Assembly (NCBI RefSeq): GCF_009882985.1 | Contig: NZ_WTUZ01000010.1 | Span: 372,352-436,351 of the forward strand | DNA length: 64,000 nt | Source: Paenibacillus silvestris | GTDB lineage: Bacteria > Bacillota > Bacilli > Paenibacillales > NBRC-103111 | Direction of reading: 5' to 3' | Shown here: positions 44,193 through 53,688 of the stretch, piece by piece | Layout of the letters: each line of letters starts with the position of its first letter | How positions within the stretch are numbered: the stretch's first letter is position 1 | Program-made: the position numbers and the translations under genes | Notes under the pieces: model-generated | Database searches by the model: none | Seen by the model: the letters and a program-made list of their open reading frames with translations, nothing else | What the model was told of the DNA's origin: nothing

Positions 44193-45230
44193 TTATTGTT
44201 CTATAGCAATATATTCAGCAATTTGCACAGCATTCCAAGCAGCGCCTTTGAGCAGGTTGTCAGAAACAATCCACATATTCAGTGCTTTTGGGTTGCTCAA
44301 ATCGCGGCGTACGCGTCCAACAAATGTTTCCAGCTTGCCTGCTGCATCTGTTGCCAATGGATACTGCTGCTCAGCCGGATTGTCAACTAACACGATGCCA
44401 GGAGCATTCGCAAGCAATGTCTTCACTTCTTCTACGTCGAAATCTTCCTTCAATTCCACGTAAACGGACTCTGAATGTCCATATACAACTGGGATACGCA
44501 CACAAGTGGCAGTCACTTCAAGGGACTCGTCACCCATAATCTTTTTCGTTTCAAGAATCATTTTCATTTCTTCATTGGTAAATCCATTGTCGAGGAATTT
44601 GTCGATTTGGGGGATTGCATTAAATGCGATTTGGTGCTTCACCGGCAAAGAGCCAACTGGCAAAATGTCCGGCTTCGCATCGTTTCCTGCAAGTACCTCT
44701 TTCGATTGTCTCAACATTTCATGAATAGCTTTCGCGCCCGCTCCAGAAACAGCTTGATACGTCGATACGATGATACGAGAAATACCATAACGATCGTATA
44801 AAGGCTTCAGCGTTGCAACCATCTGGATCGTGGAACAGTTCGGATTTGCAATGATACCTTTGTGCTCGTTGATTTTGTCAACATTCACTTCTGGAACAAC
44901 CAGAGGTGTGTCCGGATCCATCCGGTAAGCACTTGTGTTATCAATACAAATTGCACCTGCTTTAACCGCATGCGGAGCTAATGCTTTAGTAACGTCGCCG
45001 CCGGCGCTAAACAAGGCAATATCTACACCTTCAAAGCTATCAGGGGTAGCTTCTTGAACGGTTACATCTTGACCTTTGAAAGGGATCTTTACACCCGCTG
45101 AGCGAGCGGAAGAAAGCAATTTTAATTCCTTGATGGGGAAATTCCGTTGTTCTAATAGACGGATTATTTGTTCACCTACTGCGCCTGTTGCTCCGACGAC
45201 TGCGATGTTGAAAAGCTTCTGGTTGGACAT
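44193..45230 (-). CDS. asd: Aspartate-semialdehyde dehydrogenase
   Basis: Reduces aspartyl phosphate to the semialdehyde with NADPH. 345 residues from ATG 45230 (GGGGAGAG upstream), seven codons inside the longest ORF. Cofactor motif VVGATGAVGEQIIRLLEQR at the start; the catalytic Cys in NPNCSTIQMV (~129) and the His in RIPVVYGHSESVYVELK (~247) are present. It sits between dpaB and dapG. Confidence 0.95.
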   Translation of the reverse strand: MSNQKLFNIAVVGATGAVGEQIIRLLEQRNFPIKELKLLSSARSAGVKIPFKGQDVTVQEATPDSFEGVDIALFSAGGDVTKALAPHAVKAGAICIDNTSAYRMDPDTPLVVPEVNVDKINEHKGIIANPNCSTIQMVATLKPLYDRYGISRIIVSTYQAVSGAGAKAIHEMLRQSKEVLAGNDAKPDILPVGSLPVKHQIAFNAIPQIDKFLDNGFTNEEMKMILETKKIMGDESLEVTATCVRIPVVYGHSESVYVELKEDFDVEEVKTLLANAPGIVLVDNPAEQQYPLATDAAGKLETFVGRVRRDLSNPKALNMWIVSDNLLKGAAWNAVQIAEYIAIEQ

Positions 45231-45266
45231 GAGCTGGTCTCTCCCCTTCAAGATTTATATATGAAA

Positions 45267-45860
45267 TTAGTATTGAAATCTCTCAATAATCATGGGTTGC
45301 AATTGCTTGCCTTCCAACGCAGATTCACAAGCTTCCATAATCAAGTCCATTCGAGCCACCAACGAATTTGGCTTAGCTCCAGGTGCATCTTGACCATAAG
45401 GAACAAAATAAATGTTCTTCGTAATCAGAAGCTTAGCGATATTCATCGCATTCAAACCCAGTCCGTCATTGGTTGAAATAGCTAAAACTAACGGACGTAA
45501 GTTCCGCATTTGCGCTTTCGCTGCCATAAGTACAGGACTTTCTGTCATCGCATTTGCTAGCTTACTAGTTGTATTTCCAGTGCACGGTGCAATAACCATC
45601 ACATCAAGCAGCTTGGATGGACCTAGTGGTTCTGCATCTACAATTGTCGAAATGATGTTGTTGCCTGTTATGTCCTTAAGCTGCTGCTGCCAATCCGCCG
45701 ATTTACCGAAGCGTGTGTCCGTTGTCATGATCGTATTGGATACAATCGGAATGACGCGTGCACCTGCATCTACAAATCTCTGAATTTGAGGCATTACCTC
45801 TTCCAGCGTACAGTGAGAACCGGTTAACGCATAACCGACTGTTTTCCCTTGCCAATTCAT
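45267..45860 (-). CDS. dpaB: Dipicolinate synthase subunit B
   Basis: Flavoprotein-like subunit (197 residues, GYALTGSHCTLEEVMPQIQ start, APCTGNTTSKLANAMTES motif) that with DpaA oxidises dihydrodipicolinate to dipicolinic acid in the mother cell, the calcium chelate of the spore core. ATG overlaps the dpaA stop by 4 bp. Also called spoVFB. Confidence 0.95.
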   Translation of the reverse strand: MNWQGKTVGYALTGSHCTLEEVMPQIQRFVDAGARVIPIVSNTIMTTDTRFGKSADWQQQLKDITGNNIISTIVDAEPLGPSKLLDVMVIAPCTGNTTSKLANAMTESPVLMAAKAQMRNLRPLVLAISTNDGLGLNAMNIAKLLITKNIYFVPYGQDAPGAKPNSLVARMDLIMEACESALEGKQLQPMIIERFQY

Positions 45861-46756
45861 TCCACATCGCTCCTGTCTCTGAAGTCTTCCTCGATCAGCT
45901 GACTTAATGTGTTCGCCATAATGCGGCCAGCTGTTTTGGGGGCGACGATGCCAGGTAATCCGGGCGCCAGCATCGCTTTAATGCCTCTTTTCTCGGCAAA
46001 TCGGAAGTCCGTTCCGCCAGGTTTAGAAGCCAAATCGATGATAAGCGCGCGATGTGGGATATTGGTAATAACTTGCGCTGTGACTATCATAGTCGGAATT
46101 GTGTTAAAAAGCAAGTCAATATTCCCCACTTCCGGATACAGATCTTTCGTATAAAAAGGCTGAAAACCCATCTCCCATGCCCTCGCGAAATGCTCTGGTT
46201 TCCTTACCCCTACCTTAACGGTAGCCCCTAAACCTTGCAGAGTTTTGGCCATGGTGAAACCTGTGCGACCAAAACCTAATACCATACATACAGAACCATG
46301 AATGGTGATATCCGTGTTCTGTATCGCCATCATCAGAGCGCCCTCAGCTGTCGGAATGGAATTGTATATCGCGACATCGTCCCGATCAAATAACTCCACA
46401 ACGCCAATCCCATGTGCGGCACAAAGACTTTTCAAATAACTTTTGGCCATTCCCGTGTACACTTTGGCATGCTTCGGTAGCGAAGAAATATGAACGTCCG
46501 TCAATCTCATCTCTTCACTTGAGAAAATAGATTCCACTTGTCCCGAATCATCCGTACCTACAGCCGGCAAAATAAGAACATCAACCGTTTGAAGCAGGAC
46601 GGGATCTAGTTTAGCATTCGTAACACTGCTAAATTGCCTCCCGAGATTGTCAAAACCGATTAATGTCACTGACGCATCAAGCTCGGTAAATTTCTGAATT
46701 ACTTCTAGCTGCCGGGCGTCTCCACCCATGAAAGCAACCGAAATCCCAGTAAGCAT
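45857..46756 (-). CDS. dpaA: Dipicolinate synthase subunit A
   Basis: NAD(P)-binding subunit of dipicolinate synthase, ~299 residues from ATG 46756 (SVAFMGGDARQLEVI start); the longer reading to 46843 adds 29 codons across the promoter and is rejected. The Rossmann motif is VLGFGRTGFTMAKTLQGLG (~155). Head of the dpaA-dpaB-asd-dapG-dapA operon, behind a sigma-K promoter match. Confidence 0.95.
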   Translation of the reverse strand: MLTGISVAFMGGDARQLEVIQKFTELDASVTLIGFDNLGRQFSSVTNAKLDPVLLQTVDVLILPAVGTDDSGQVESIFSSEEMRLTDVHISSLPKHAKVYTGMAKSYLKSLCAAHGIGVVELFDRDDVAIYNSIPTAEGALMMAIQNTDITIHGSVCMVLGFGRTGFTMAKTLQGLGATVKVGVRKPEHFARAWEMGFQPFYTKDLYPEVGNIDLLFNTIPTMIVTAQVITNIPHRALIIDLASKPGGTDFRFAEKRGIKAMLAPGLPGIVAPKTAGRIMANTLSQLIEEDFRDRSDVE

Positions 46757-46795
46757 TCTTTGCTTACACCCCTTTCTCGGTCCGTTTCGATACGT

Positions 46796-46824
46796 TATAG
46801 TATGCGTTCGCCTAAGGATGGGTG
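46796..46824 (-). promoter_or_regulatory. Sigma-K promoter of the dpa operon
   Basis: CACC, a 16-nt spacer and CATACTATA on the minus strand agree with the sigma-K pattern (mACm; CATAnnnTA). It lies about 40 bp before the dpaA ATG and just after the dut terminator; sigma-K drives this operon in B. subtilis. Confidence 0.7.
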
Positions 46825-46841
46825 CCACTGCTTTTTGAAAC

Positions 46842-46870
46842 AAAAAAAGAACCCCTATACAGAGGTTCTT
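46842..46870 (-). terminator. Terminator after dut
   Basis: AAGAACC and GGTTCTT pair (outer stem) with a partly paired 10-nt centre and a long T run on the minus strand, 12 bp after the dut stop. Confidence 0.85.
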
Positions 46871-46881
46871 CTTTCTACTTA

Positions 46882-47337
46882 TTATCTTCCAGTGTGACCG
46901 AAGCCGCCAGAGCCTCGCTCCGTTTCCGTCAACTCTTCAACTTCCACTAAATCAATCTGAGGTACGAGTTGAAACACCATCTGTGCAATACGCTCATTAC
47001 GCCCAATCGTGAACGCTTCCTGTCCATGGTTGATCAGCAGAACCTTCACTTCACCACGATAATCAGCATCAATGGTTCCTGGTGAATTCAGCGTCGTAAT
47101 GCCATACTTGAAAGCCAAACCACTTCTAGGGCGGATCTGAGCTTCTAGCTCAGGCGGCATGCTAAGTGCAAAGCCAGTAGGTATAAGCCGGCGCTCTCCT
47201 GGAGCAAGAATAACAGATTCGTTAACAGCGGCATGAAGATCAAAACCACTTGCGGCTGCAGACATTTTCTGAGGCAAGAGGATATCCTCCTGCCCGGAAA
47301 CTCGTTTTATTTGGACATCAAACTTAGAGAGAGACAA
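46882..47337 (-). CDS. dut: dUTP diphosphatase
   Basis: Trimeric dUTPase hydrolysing dUTP to dUMP. 151 residues from TTG 47337, which is preceded by AGGAGG; the ORF has 11 more codons. Motifs in order: ASGFDLHAA (1), PRSGLAFK (2), PGTIDADYRGE (3), NERIAQMVF (4) and RGSGGFGHTGR (5). It overlaps the end of the upstream M16 protease gene by 14 bp. B. subtilis has ymxH here, so dut is a difference in the order. Confidence 0.93.
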   Translation of the reverse strand: MSLSKFDVQIKRVSGQEDILLPQKMSAAASGFDLHAAVNESVILAPGERRLIPTGFALSMPPELEAQIRPRSGLAFKYGITTLNSPGTIDADYRGEVKVLLINHGQEAFTIGRNERIAQMVFQLVPQIDLVEVEELTETERGSGGFGHTGR

Positions 47338-48580
47338 GCTGATCCCTCCTGAAGCTGCTGATGACGTCATCCGAATTCCCTACCATAGAAAGGGCAAAAG
47401 ACTTCGAAAATAGCGTTTTGGTTAACGCTTGAATATGCTCCATTTGTACGCTGTCAATGCGCTGGAGCATCTCATCCAGACTGTAATGCTTACCGGTCAT
47501 CAGCTCATTTTTCCCAAAACGGTTCATGCGGCTGCTCGTGCTCTCAAGGCTAAGAATCAAGCTGCCTTTCAGCTGTTCTTTCCCCTTTTTCAACTCAGAC
47601 TCCAGCATGCCTTTTACCGCAATATCATGCAGTAACTCCATCGTTACTTTCAACACTTCTTCTGTTTGTTTAGGAGCAGTACCTGTGTAAATAGTAAACA
47701 TTCCACTATCGATATGCGAAGAATGATACGAATATACGGAGTAAGCTAAGCCGCGCTTCTCACGGATTTCCTGAAACAGTCTGGAACTCATCCCCCCGCC
47801 GATCGCATTATTAAGCAGCACCATGGGGTACAGGTTTTCCTCTTGCAGGGACAGACCTGGCAGTGAGAGACAGATATGATTTTGTTCTGTTTTTTTAGCA
47901 TGGAACATCAAATCTCCAACAAAATCCGGCGCATCATAACTCGTTTCCACACCTTCTTGTGCGAAACCGCCAAAATGCTTCTCAATCAGCTCGCGAACAC
48001 TGTCATCAATATTGCCAGCAATACTAAGCACGGTATTCTCCGTATTATAATGTTTCTTCATATAAGTACGAAGATCATCGGACTTCATTTTGGATAAATT
48101 CTCAGCTGTACCAAGAATCGTATAACCTAATGGATGAGTTCCATAAGAAGCCTTCGCTAATAAATCATGGACCAAATCATCCGGTGTATCTTCGTACATA
48201 GAAATTTCTTCATATATGACTCCCTTTTCTTTCTCCAGCTCCCCTTCATCAAAGGAGGAATTAAAGAACATGTCGGAAAGCACATCCATAGCGAGCGGCA
48301 AATGCTCATCGAGTACTTTGGCATAATAACAAGTATACTCCTTGGAGGTAAATGCATTGACATTTCCGCCAATTCCATCAAATATCTCGGCAATATCCTT
48401 TGCTGAATGACGTTCCGTGCCCTTGAACAGCATGTGTTCAATAAAGTGCGAAATGCCGTTTTGTTCTTGAGACTCATTACGCGAGCCAGTCTTCACCCAA
48501 ATTCCGAACGTAACCGATCGAAAAGTAGGGATTTGTTCCATAACCACTCTCAAGCCATTATGTAAGCGATATTTGATCAC
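47324..48580 (-). CDS. mlpA: M16 zinc peptidase, MlpA/YmxG type
   Basis: Insulinase-family peptidase of 418 residues. Zinc motif H45-FI-E48-H49 in GISHFIEHMLFKG with the distal Glu in KGVIYEEISMYED; substrate-arm residues in FQEIREKRGLAYSVYSYHSS (~285). A GTG start with GGAGG. Third M16 protein in the window, but standalone, unlike the ymfF/ymfH pair. B. subtilis mlpA lies in the same place. Confidence 0.92.
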   Translation of the reverse strand: MIKYRLHNGLRVVMEQIPTFRSVTFGIWVKTGSRNESQEQNGISHFIEHMLFKGTERHSAKDIAEIFDGIGGNVNAFTSKEYTCYYAKVLDEHLPLAMDVLSDMFFNSSFDEGELEKEKGVIYEEISMYEDTPDDLVHDLLAKASYGTHPLGYTILGTAENLSKMKSDDLRTYMKKHYNTENTVLSIAGNIDDSVRELIEKHFGGFAQEGVETSYDAPDFVGDLMFHAKKTEQNHICLSLPGLSLQEENLYPMVLLNNAIGGGMSSRLFQEIREKRGLAYSVYSYHSSHIDSGMFTIYTGTAPKQTEEVLKVTMELLHDIAVKGMLESELKKGKEQLKGSLILSLESTSSRMNRFGKNELMTGKHYSLDEMLQRIDSVQMEHIQALTKTLFSKSFALSMVGNSDDVISSFRRDQLVSL

Positions 48581-48686
48581 TAAGTTTCCTCCTCAAAATG
48601 AAGCCCGTAAATTCCCATTTCCAAATTATACTTCCTCAGTCTAACAAAAATGTGCGAGCGACTCAACTTTGTAGGTTGTCCGCTCC

Positions 48687-49739
48687 TCATTTGACAATTT
48701 GGTTTGCTTCATCCACCCGTTTTGAGGAAAGCAATTCCGTTACCGTACCCATGGTTAATCCCTTATTTTTGATCATTCGGATCATACCTGGCAGTGCATC
48801 GCGGGAAGAAGGCGTCGGATGCATCAAAATGAGCGAGCCTGGTTCGACACTGGAAGATAGCCGCTGCAAAATTCGGTCAGCCCCGGGATTTTTCCAATCA
48901 ATCGTATCGAAGGTCCATAGTACCGTCTTTAGTTTAAACTCGGCAGCTACTTGCACTGTTTCTTGGTTAAAATAGCCCGAAGGTGGCGCAAAAAGCGTGT
49001 TGTTCACACCTAGCTGCTGCTTGAGCAATTGCTCGGTTTTGGAAATTTCCTCCACGGCCTTACCTCGGCTGACATTTCTCATATCCCTATGTGAATAAGC
49101 ATGATTAGATAATTCATGACCTGCATTCTGGATGGTTTTCGCCATCTCTACATTTTTATTCAGCCAAGAACCGTCGAGAAAAAATGTGGCGTGCACGTTT
49201 TCTTTGCGCAGCGTCTCAAGAATGCTCGGCAAATACTCATTGCCCCATGCAACATTGATCATAAACGATACCATGGGCTTTTTGGGATTGCCTTTATAGA
49301 TTGGATTCGGTCCCAGATCATCTAGCTGGATACTTGGAGAGACTTCTTTCATGACGTAATTGATTTTGCCAGGTGTCAACTTATGTTCAGCAAGCTTAAG
49401 TGTTTCTGCAATGTCAACTTCAAGCCCGTTATAGCCTGGAATTGCTTTCCACACTGGATCTATTTTCGCATCGATCGGAGCAATTTTACGTTTCTCAGCT
49501 TCTTGCTTAATTGTATCTAATAAATTAATGCTTTTAGGCGGATCAGATGGGTTAGAACTAGCCGGCTCCATTGCGAAAACTGGCAGCGCTTCTTCGTCCT
49601 CCCAGTCTGTCCCGAATACATAGGGACTTTGTCCATTTTTCACGGACTGAATATAAGTACCTACATTAGGGATAGTATCTAAGGCAAGTATGATCACAGC
49701 AAAAAAACTTCCCAGTAGAAGCCACTTCTTGTAGCGCAT
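48687..49739 (-). CDS. ylxY: YlxY-type polysaccharide-deacetylase-like protein
   Basis: NodB-fold protein, 350 residues from ATG 49739 (GGAGAAGGGGG upstream; 24 earlier codons rejected). An N-terminal signal/anchor (WLLLGSFFAVIILAL) is followed by a ~100-residue variable part and the NodB domain (~150-345). The second motif is present (NHAYSHRD) as is the APPSGYFNQ loop, but motif 1, normally TFDDG, reads MINVAWGNE and so lacks the catalytic Asp and the metal Asp. It may be an inactive or altered member. Probably sporulation-linked. Confidence 0.88.
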   Translation of the reverse strand: MRYKKWLLLGSFFAVIILALDTIPNVGTYIQSVKNGQSPYVFGTDWEDEEALPVFAMEPASSNPSDPPKSINLLDTIKQEAEKRKIAPIDAKIDPVWKAIPGYNGLEVDIAETLKLAEHKLTPGKINYVMKEVSPSIQLDDLGPNPIYKGNPKKPMVSFMINVAWGNEYLPSILETLRKENVHATFFLDGSWLNKNVEMAKTIQNAGHELSNHAYSHRDMRNVSRGKAVEEISKTEQLLKQQLGVNNTLFAPPSGYFNQETVQVAAEFKLKTVLWTFDTIDWKNPGADRILQRLSSSVEPGSLILMHPTPSSRDALPGMIRMIKNKGLTMGTVTELLSSKRVDEANQIVK

Positions 49740-49827
49740 AGACTGATCCCCCTTCTCCTCATGTCCTGAGTGTATGCAGAAAGGGACAAGAGTAGAACCG
49801 GGCATGTCCATGCCTGACTGAATAGCA

Positions 49828-49855
49828 AAAAAGAGACAGATTGATCTGACTCTTT
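49828..49855 (-). terminator. Distal terminator after pnp
   Basis: AAAGAGTCAGAT and ATCTGTCTCTTT pair (one T-T mismatch) over a 2-nt loop and run into TTTTTT on the minus strand. Confidence 0.8.
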
Positions 49856-49875
49856 ATCCATAACTCAACCTATGA

Positions 49876-49928
49876 AAAAGGGACTTCACAAGTCACTCGG
49901 CCTAAGTTTGAGCCGGGACTTGCGAAGT
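49876..49928 (-). terminator. Proximal terminator overlapping the end of pnp
   Basis: ACTTCGCAAGTC pairs with GACTTGTGAAGT (one G-T pair) and an inner CCGGC/GCCG section, followed by TTTTTC. The 5' arm encodes the last codons of pnp, so terminator and gene end share sequence. Confidence 0.85.
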
Positions 49929-52004
49929 TAATGTAGCTTTGCGAGAAAGATTTACTCTGCCTTGTTGGTCAATTTCAGTTACTTTCACTGTAATTTGATC
50001 GCCAACGTTAACGACATCTTCCACTTTCGCTACGCGTTCTGTGGAGATTTGAGAAATATGAACCAGTCCTTCTTTACCTGGCAGAATCTCAACGAAAGCT
50101 CCGAATTTCTCTACGCGTTTTACAGTTCCAAGATACGTTTCACCGACGATTACTTCACGCACAATACCTTCAATGATGGAACGTGCTTTTTCGTTCATTG
50201 CTTGATTAGAGGAAGCAATGAAGACACGGCCGTCTTGTTCGATATCAATTTTCACGCCAGTTTCTTCGATAATTTTGTTGATGATTTTACCGCCAGCTCC
50301 GATAACATCACGGATTTTATCTGGGTTGATGTTCATTGTCAAAATTTTCGGCGCGTACTCGGAAAGAGTTTTCTTCGGTTCAGAGATACGTGAAACCATT
50401 TTGCCTAAAATATGCAAACGGCCTTCTTTGGCTTGTTGCAAAGATTGCTGAAGGATGCTGCGATCGATACCATCGATTTTGATGTCCATTTGAAGCGCTG
50501 TAATACCTTCTGCTGTACCAGCAACTTTGAAATCCATATCGCCAAGATGATCTTCCATCCCTTGAATATCGGACAAAATGGAGAAATGATCGCCATCTTT
50601 GATCAGACCCATCGCGATACCAGCAACTGGTGCCTTAATTGGAACCCCTGCATCCATAAGCGCTAATGTACTTGCACAAATACTTGCTTGGGATGTAGAT
50701 CCGTTGGACTCCAACACTTCAGATACAAGACGAATCGTGTAAGGGAAATCAATTTCGTTAGGAATGATCGGCTCTAAAGCTCTCTCTCCTAGTGCACCAT
50801 GTCCAATTTCACGACGACCTGGTGGACGAAGCGGTCTTGCTTCACCTACGGAGAACGGTGGGAAATTATAGTGATGCATGAAGCGTTTCGTTTCTGTAAG
50901 ATCCAGGCCATCCAGAATCTGAACATCACCTAGTGCGCCTAGTGTACAAATGCTTAGCGCTTGAGTTTGTCCACGTGTGAACAAGCCAGAACCGTGTGTA
51001 CGCGGCAGCAAGTCAATATCGCAGTCGATCGCGCGAATTTCTTCCAATTTACGTCCATCTGGTCTTACTTTGTCATGTGTAATCAAACGGCGAACTTCTT
51101 CTTTAACGATATCATAAAGCGTTTCTTTAACATCGCCTAACAATCCCGGTGTTTCCGCATACAAAGCTGTGAAATGTTCAACCGCTGCAGCATTCACAAC
51201 ATCGATTGCTTCTTGTCTTGCATGTTTCTCCGATATTTTGATGGCATCGACCAGTCTTGCCTGAGCGAAATCGCGAACTGCCGTGTTTACTTCAGCGTCA
51301 ACCGCATGGAGTTTAACTTCCATTTTTGGCTTGCCTGCGATTTCAACCAACTCTTCGATCATCGCAACAATTTTGCGGATTTCATCATGTCCGTACATGA
51401 TAGCTTCGAGCACAACATCCTCAGAGACTTCGTTGGCGCCTGCTTCAACCATCATGATTGCGTCTTTCGTTCCAGCAACAGTCAAATGTAGATCACTTTT
51501 CTCCGCTGTCTCACCCGTTGGGTTGATAACGAATTGACCATCCACACGTCCAACAATTACACCGCCAACAGGGCCGTTGAAAGGAACATCAGAAATTGCA
51601 AGCGCTGCGGAAGTTCCGATCATTGCCGCGATTTCTGGTGGACACTCTTGATCCACGCTCATGACCATGGACACGATTTGAACGTCGTTACGGAAGCCTT
51701 CTGGGAAGAGCGGACGAATCGGACGATCCGTCAAACGGCTCGCAAGAATAGCCTTTTCACTTGGGCGACCTTCGCGCTTAATAAATCCGCCTGGAATCTT
51801 ACCTACGGAATACAGTCTTTCTTCATAATTCACAGTTAACGGGAAAAAATCCAGGTCTTTCGGTCCACTGGATGCTGTAACTGTACTTAGCACAACCGTA
51901 TCACCATAGCGAACGGTAACTGCTGCGTTGGCTTGTTTGGCAAGTCTGCCCGTTTCAAGAATGAACGGTTTACCGCCAAGTTCCATTTGTACCCTTTTCT
52001 CCAT
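49902..52004 (-). CDS. pnp: Polynucleotide phosphorylase
   Basis: Phosphorolytic 3'-5' exoribonuclease, 700 residues. Two RNase-PH domains (~1-230 and ~310-540; [21 protein letters not shown] and the active [21 protein letters not shown] region) flank a helical linker, followed by KH ([15 protein letters not shown], ~560) and S1 ([20 protein letters not shown], ~620). ATG with AGGAGG. It follows rpsO as in B. subtilis and ends at two tandem terminators. Confidence 0.98.
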   Translation of the reverse strand: MEKRVQMELGGKPFILETGRLAKQANAAVTVRYGDTVVLSTVTASSGPKDLDFFPLTVNYEERLYSVGKIPGGFIKREGRPSEKAILASRLTDRPIRPLFPEGFRNDVQIVSMVMSVDQECPPEIAAMIGTSAALAISDVPFNGPVGGVIVGRVDGQFVINPTGETAEKSDLHLTVAGTKDAIMMVEAGANEVSEDVVLEAIMYGHDEIRKIVAMIEELVEIAGKPKMEVKLHAVDAEVNTAVRDFAQARLVDAIKISEKHARQEAIDVVNAAAVEHFTALYAETPGLLGDVKETLYDIVKEEVRRLITHDKVRPDGRKLEEIRAIDCDIDLLPRTHGSGLFTRGQTQALSICTLGALGDVQILDGLDLTETKRFMHHYNFPPFSVGEARPLRPPGRREIGHGALGERALEPIIPNEIDFPYTIRLVSEVLESNGSTSQASICASTLALMDAGVPIKAPVAGIAMGLIKDGDHFSILSDIQGMEDHLGDMDFKVAGTAEGITALQMDIKIDGIDRSILQQSLQQAKEGRLHILGKMVSRISEPKKTLSEYAPKILTMNINPDKIRDVIGAGGKIINKIIEETGVKIDIEQDGRVFIASSNQAMNEKARSIIEGIVREVIVGETYLGTVKRVEKFGAFVEILPGKEGLVHISQISTERVAKVEDVVNVGDQITVKVTEIDQQGRVNLSRKATLTSQVPAQT

Positions 52005-52186
52005 AAAATCCTCCTAAGGAAATTTCTTATTCATTATGTGTCTTGATGCGCATTCACAGAAAAGGAGGTCAATAACCTCAAACTTTAGACTCTGTATGTA
52101 TCGAGCAAAATGCCTAGCACTTGAGTCATCCTCTATTTCTGCGTAGTGTCTAGTATTTCCTTCTTTTTCCGTTTTAAAAATACAAG

Positions 52187-52255
52187 AAAAAGCAACCTCG
52201 ATGCCACTCTCTGCGCAAGCTTTATCAAGCCCAGCAAAGGAGCAACAGGTTGCTT
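52187..52255 (-). terminator. Putative terminator/attenuator between rpsO and pnp
   Basis: Terminal arms AAGCAACCT and AGGTTGCTT enclose ~48 nt with its own small hairpin, then TTTTTC on the minus strand, starting 14 bp after the rpsO stop. The long loop leaves some doubt; partial read-through to pnp is possible. Confidence 0.6.
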
Positions 52256-52268
52256 CTCATTGTCGGTT

Positions 52269-52538
52269 TTAACGACGCAAACCAAGTTTCGCGATCAAAG
52301 CACTATAACGGCTTGCATCTTTGTTCTTCACGTATGCAAGAAGCTTACGGCGTTGTCCAACCATTTTAAGCAAACCACGACGGGAGTGGTGATCTTTCTT
52401 GTGTGTACGAAGGTGATTCGTAAGGTTAACAATGTTCTCTGTAAGGATTGCTACTTGTACCTCAGGTGAACCCGTATCGGTATCGTGTACCTTGTGAGTT
52501 TGAATCAGTTGTGTTTTGCGTTCTTGTGTTAATGCCAT
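52269..52538 (-). CDS. rpsO: Ribosomal protein uS15
   Basis: 89-residue small-subunit protein, the standard length, binding 16S rRNA helices 20-22. Typical motifs [19 protein letters not shown] and [24 protein letters not shown] upstream. Own promoter candidate at 52653-52682 and a leader of about 110 nt. Confidence 0.97.
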   Translation of the reverse strand: MALTQERKTQLIQTHKVHDTDTGSPEVQVAILTENIVNLTNHLRTHKKDHHSRRGLLKMVGQRRKLLAYVKNKDASRYSALIAKLGLRR

Positions 52539-52652
52539 GATTGTTCATCTCCTAAATTCTATTGTATCCCCGTAAGCCTAGAAATCGCCGATGATAGCGT
52601 CTATCCAAGCTAAGGTTCATGCCAAGGAATTGTCCTCTGGGCAACGTTAATC

Positions 52653-52682
52653 AGTATAACATAATCGCACAGTAGAAGTAAA
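52653..52682 (-). promoter_or_regulatory. Putative rpsO promoter with embedded hairpin
   Basis: TTTACT, an 18-nt spacer and TATACT on the minus strand. The -35 lies inside an 8-bp inverted repeat CAGTAGAA/TTCTACTG (52672-52699) located just after ribF. Confidence 0.4.
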
Positions 52683-52706
52683 TGTTTGTTTCTACTGCGC
52701 AAGTTA

Positions 52707-53639
52707 TCATTTATTCCTTGCAGCTTCTGCATCGACCTTGATTTGTGCAACCAGTTCGTCAATGGACGAGAATTTACGCTCTGGACGAAGGAAAGCAATA
52801 AGTTCTACCTTCATGTGTTCACCATAAATTTGCTCAGAGAAATCAAACAAATGAGCTTCAAATGATGGTTTCAATTCCCCAGTAGCGAAGGTTGGCTTCA
52901 CGCCAATATTCATGACACCTTTATAGGTTTCCCCATTGACGGAAGCTTTAATCGCATACACACCATTGGTAGGGATGACATAAGCCTCATCCAATTGAAG
53001 ATTAGCCGTTGGAAACCCTAACAGTCTTCCCCGCTTTTCTCCATCTATCACAATACCGCTAATGCTGTAGGGACGACCAAGCAGTCTAGTAACTGTGTCA
53101 ATATCCCCTTGTTGCAATGATTCACGAATGAGTGTTGAACTAACTTTTTCGCCGTCCATTTGAAAGGGTCTCACCACTTCTACAGAAAATTTCCCATGAC
53201 TCAATTCACAAAGCGAATCCGGGTTGCCTTTGCCTTGATAGCCGAAAGTGAAATCAAAACCACAAATGACACTGTTCACACCAAGCCGATCCAATACTTG
53301 ATCCACGAATAGTTCCGGGGTCAGCCGCATTAGCGAAGCGTCGAAGGTAACAATGTAGGTATGATTGACACCCAGCGAGGCAAATATCTCCATCTTCTCT
53401 TTCATTGGTGTCAAGAGATCAATATATTTATCCTGCCCCATTACCGCTCTAGGATGCGGATGAAAGGTCATGATAGCCGTTGGTAGATCAAGCTTTTTGG
53501 CGGTAAGTAAGGCTCGTCCAATGACCTCTCGGTGTCCCAAATGCACACCATCAAAATCACCTATAGCCACTACCTGCTCTCCAACAAAAACATGTGGAGT
53601 ATCAAAATCTATGGGATATGATATTGGTATTATTTGCAT
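52707..53639 (-). CDS. ribF: Bifunctional riboflavin kinase/FAD synthetase
   Basis: Makes FMN from riboflavin and FAD from FMN. 310 residues: the N-terminal nucleotidyltransferase (AIGDFDGVHLGHREVI, ~27; FDFTFGYQGKG, ~123) and the C-terminal kinase domain (~185-308: GRLLGFPTANLQL, NGVYAIKASV, Glu in KPSFEAHLFDF). Downstream of truB by 49 bp, as usual. Confidence 0.96.
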   Translation of the reverse strand: MQIIPISYPIDFDTPHVFVGEQVVAIGDFDGVHLGHREVIGRALLTAKKLDLPTAIMTFHPHPRAVMGQDKYIDLLTPMKEKMEIFASLGVNHTYIVTFDASLMRLTPELFVDQVLDRLGVNSVICGFDFTFGYQGKGNPDSLCELSHGKFSVEVVRPFQMDGEKVSSTLIRESLQQGDIDTVTRLLGRPYSISGIVIDGEKRGRLLGFPTANLQLDEAYVIPTNGVYAIKASVNGETYKGVMNIGVKPTFATGELKPSFEAHLFDFSEQIYGEHMKVELIAFLRPERKFSSIDELVAQIKVDAEAARNK

Positions 53640-53688
53640 ATAAGTTCAATTCACCTATCCATTTCAACCTGTCCCTGAAGGTAATGGG

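Noticed and set aside
52065-52079. Small hairpin GAGGT/ACCTC upstream of pnp as a terminator or attenuator
   Set aside because: Only 5 bp of stem and a weak T run; could be chance.
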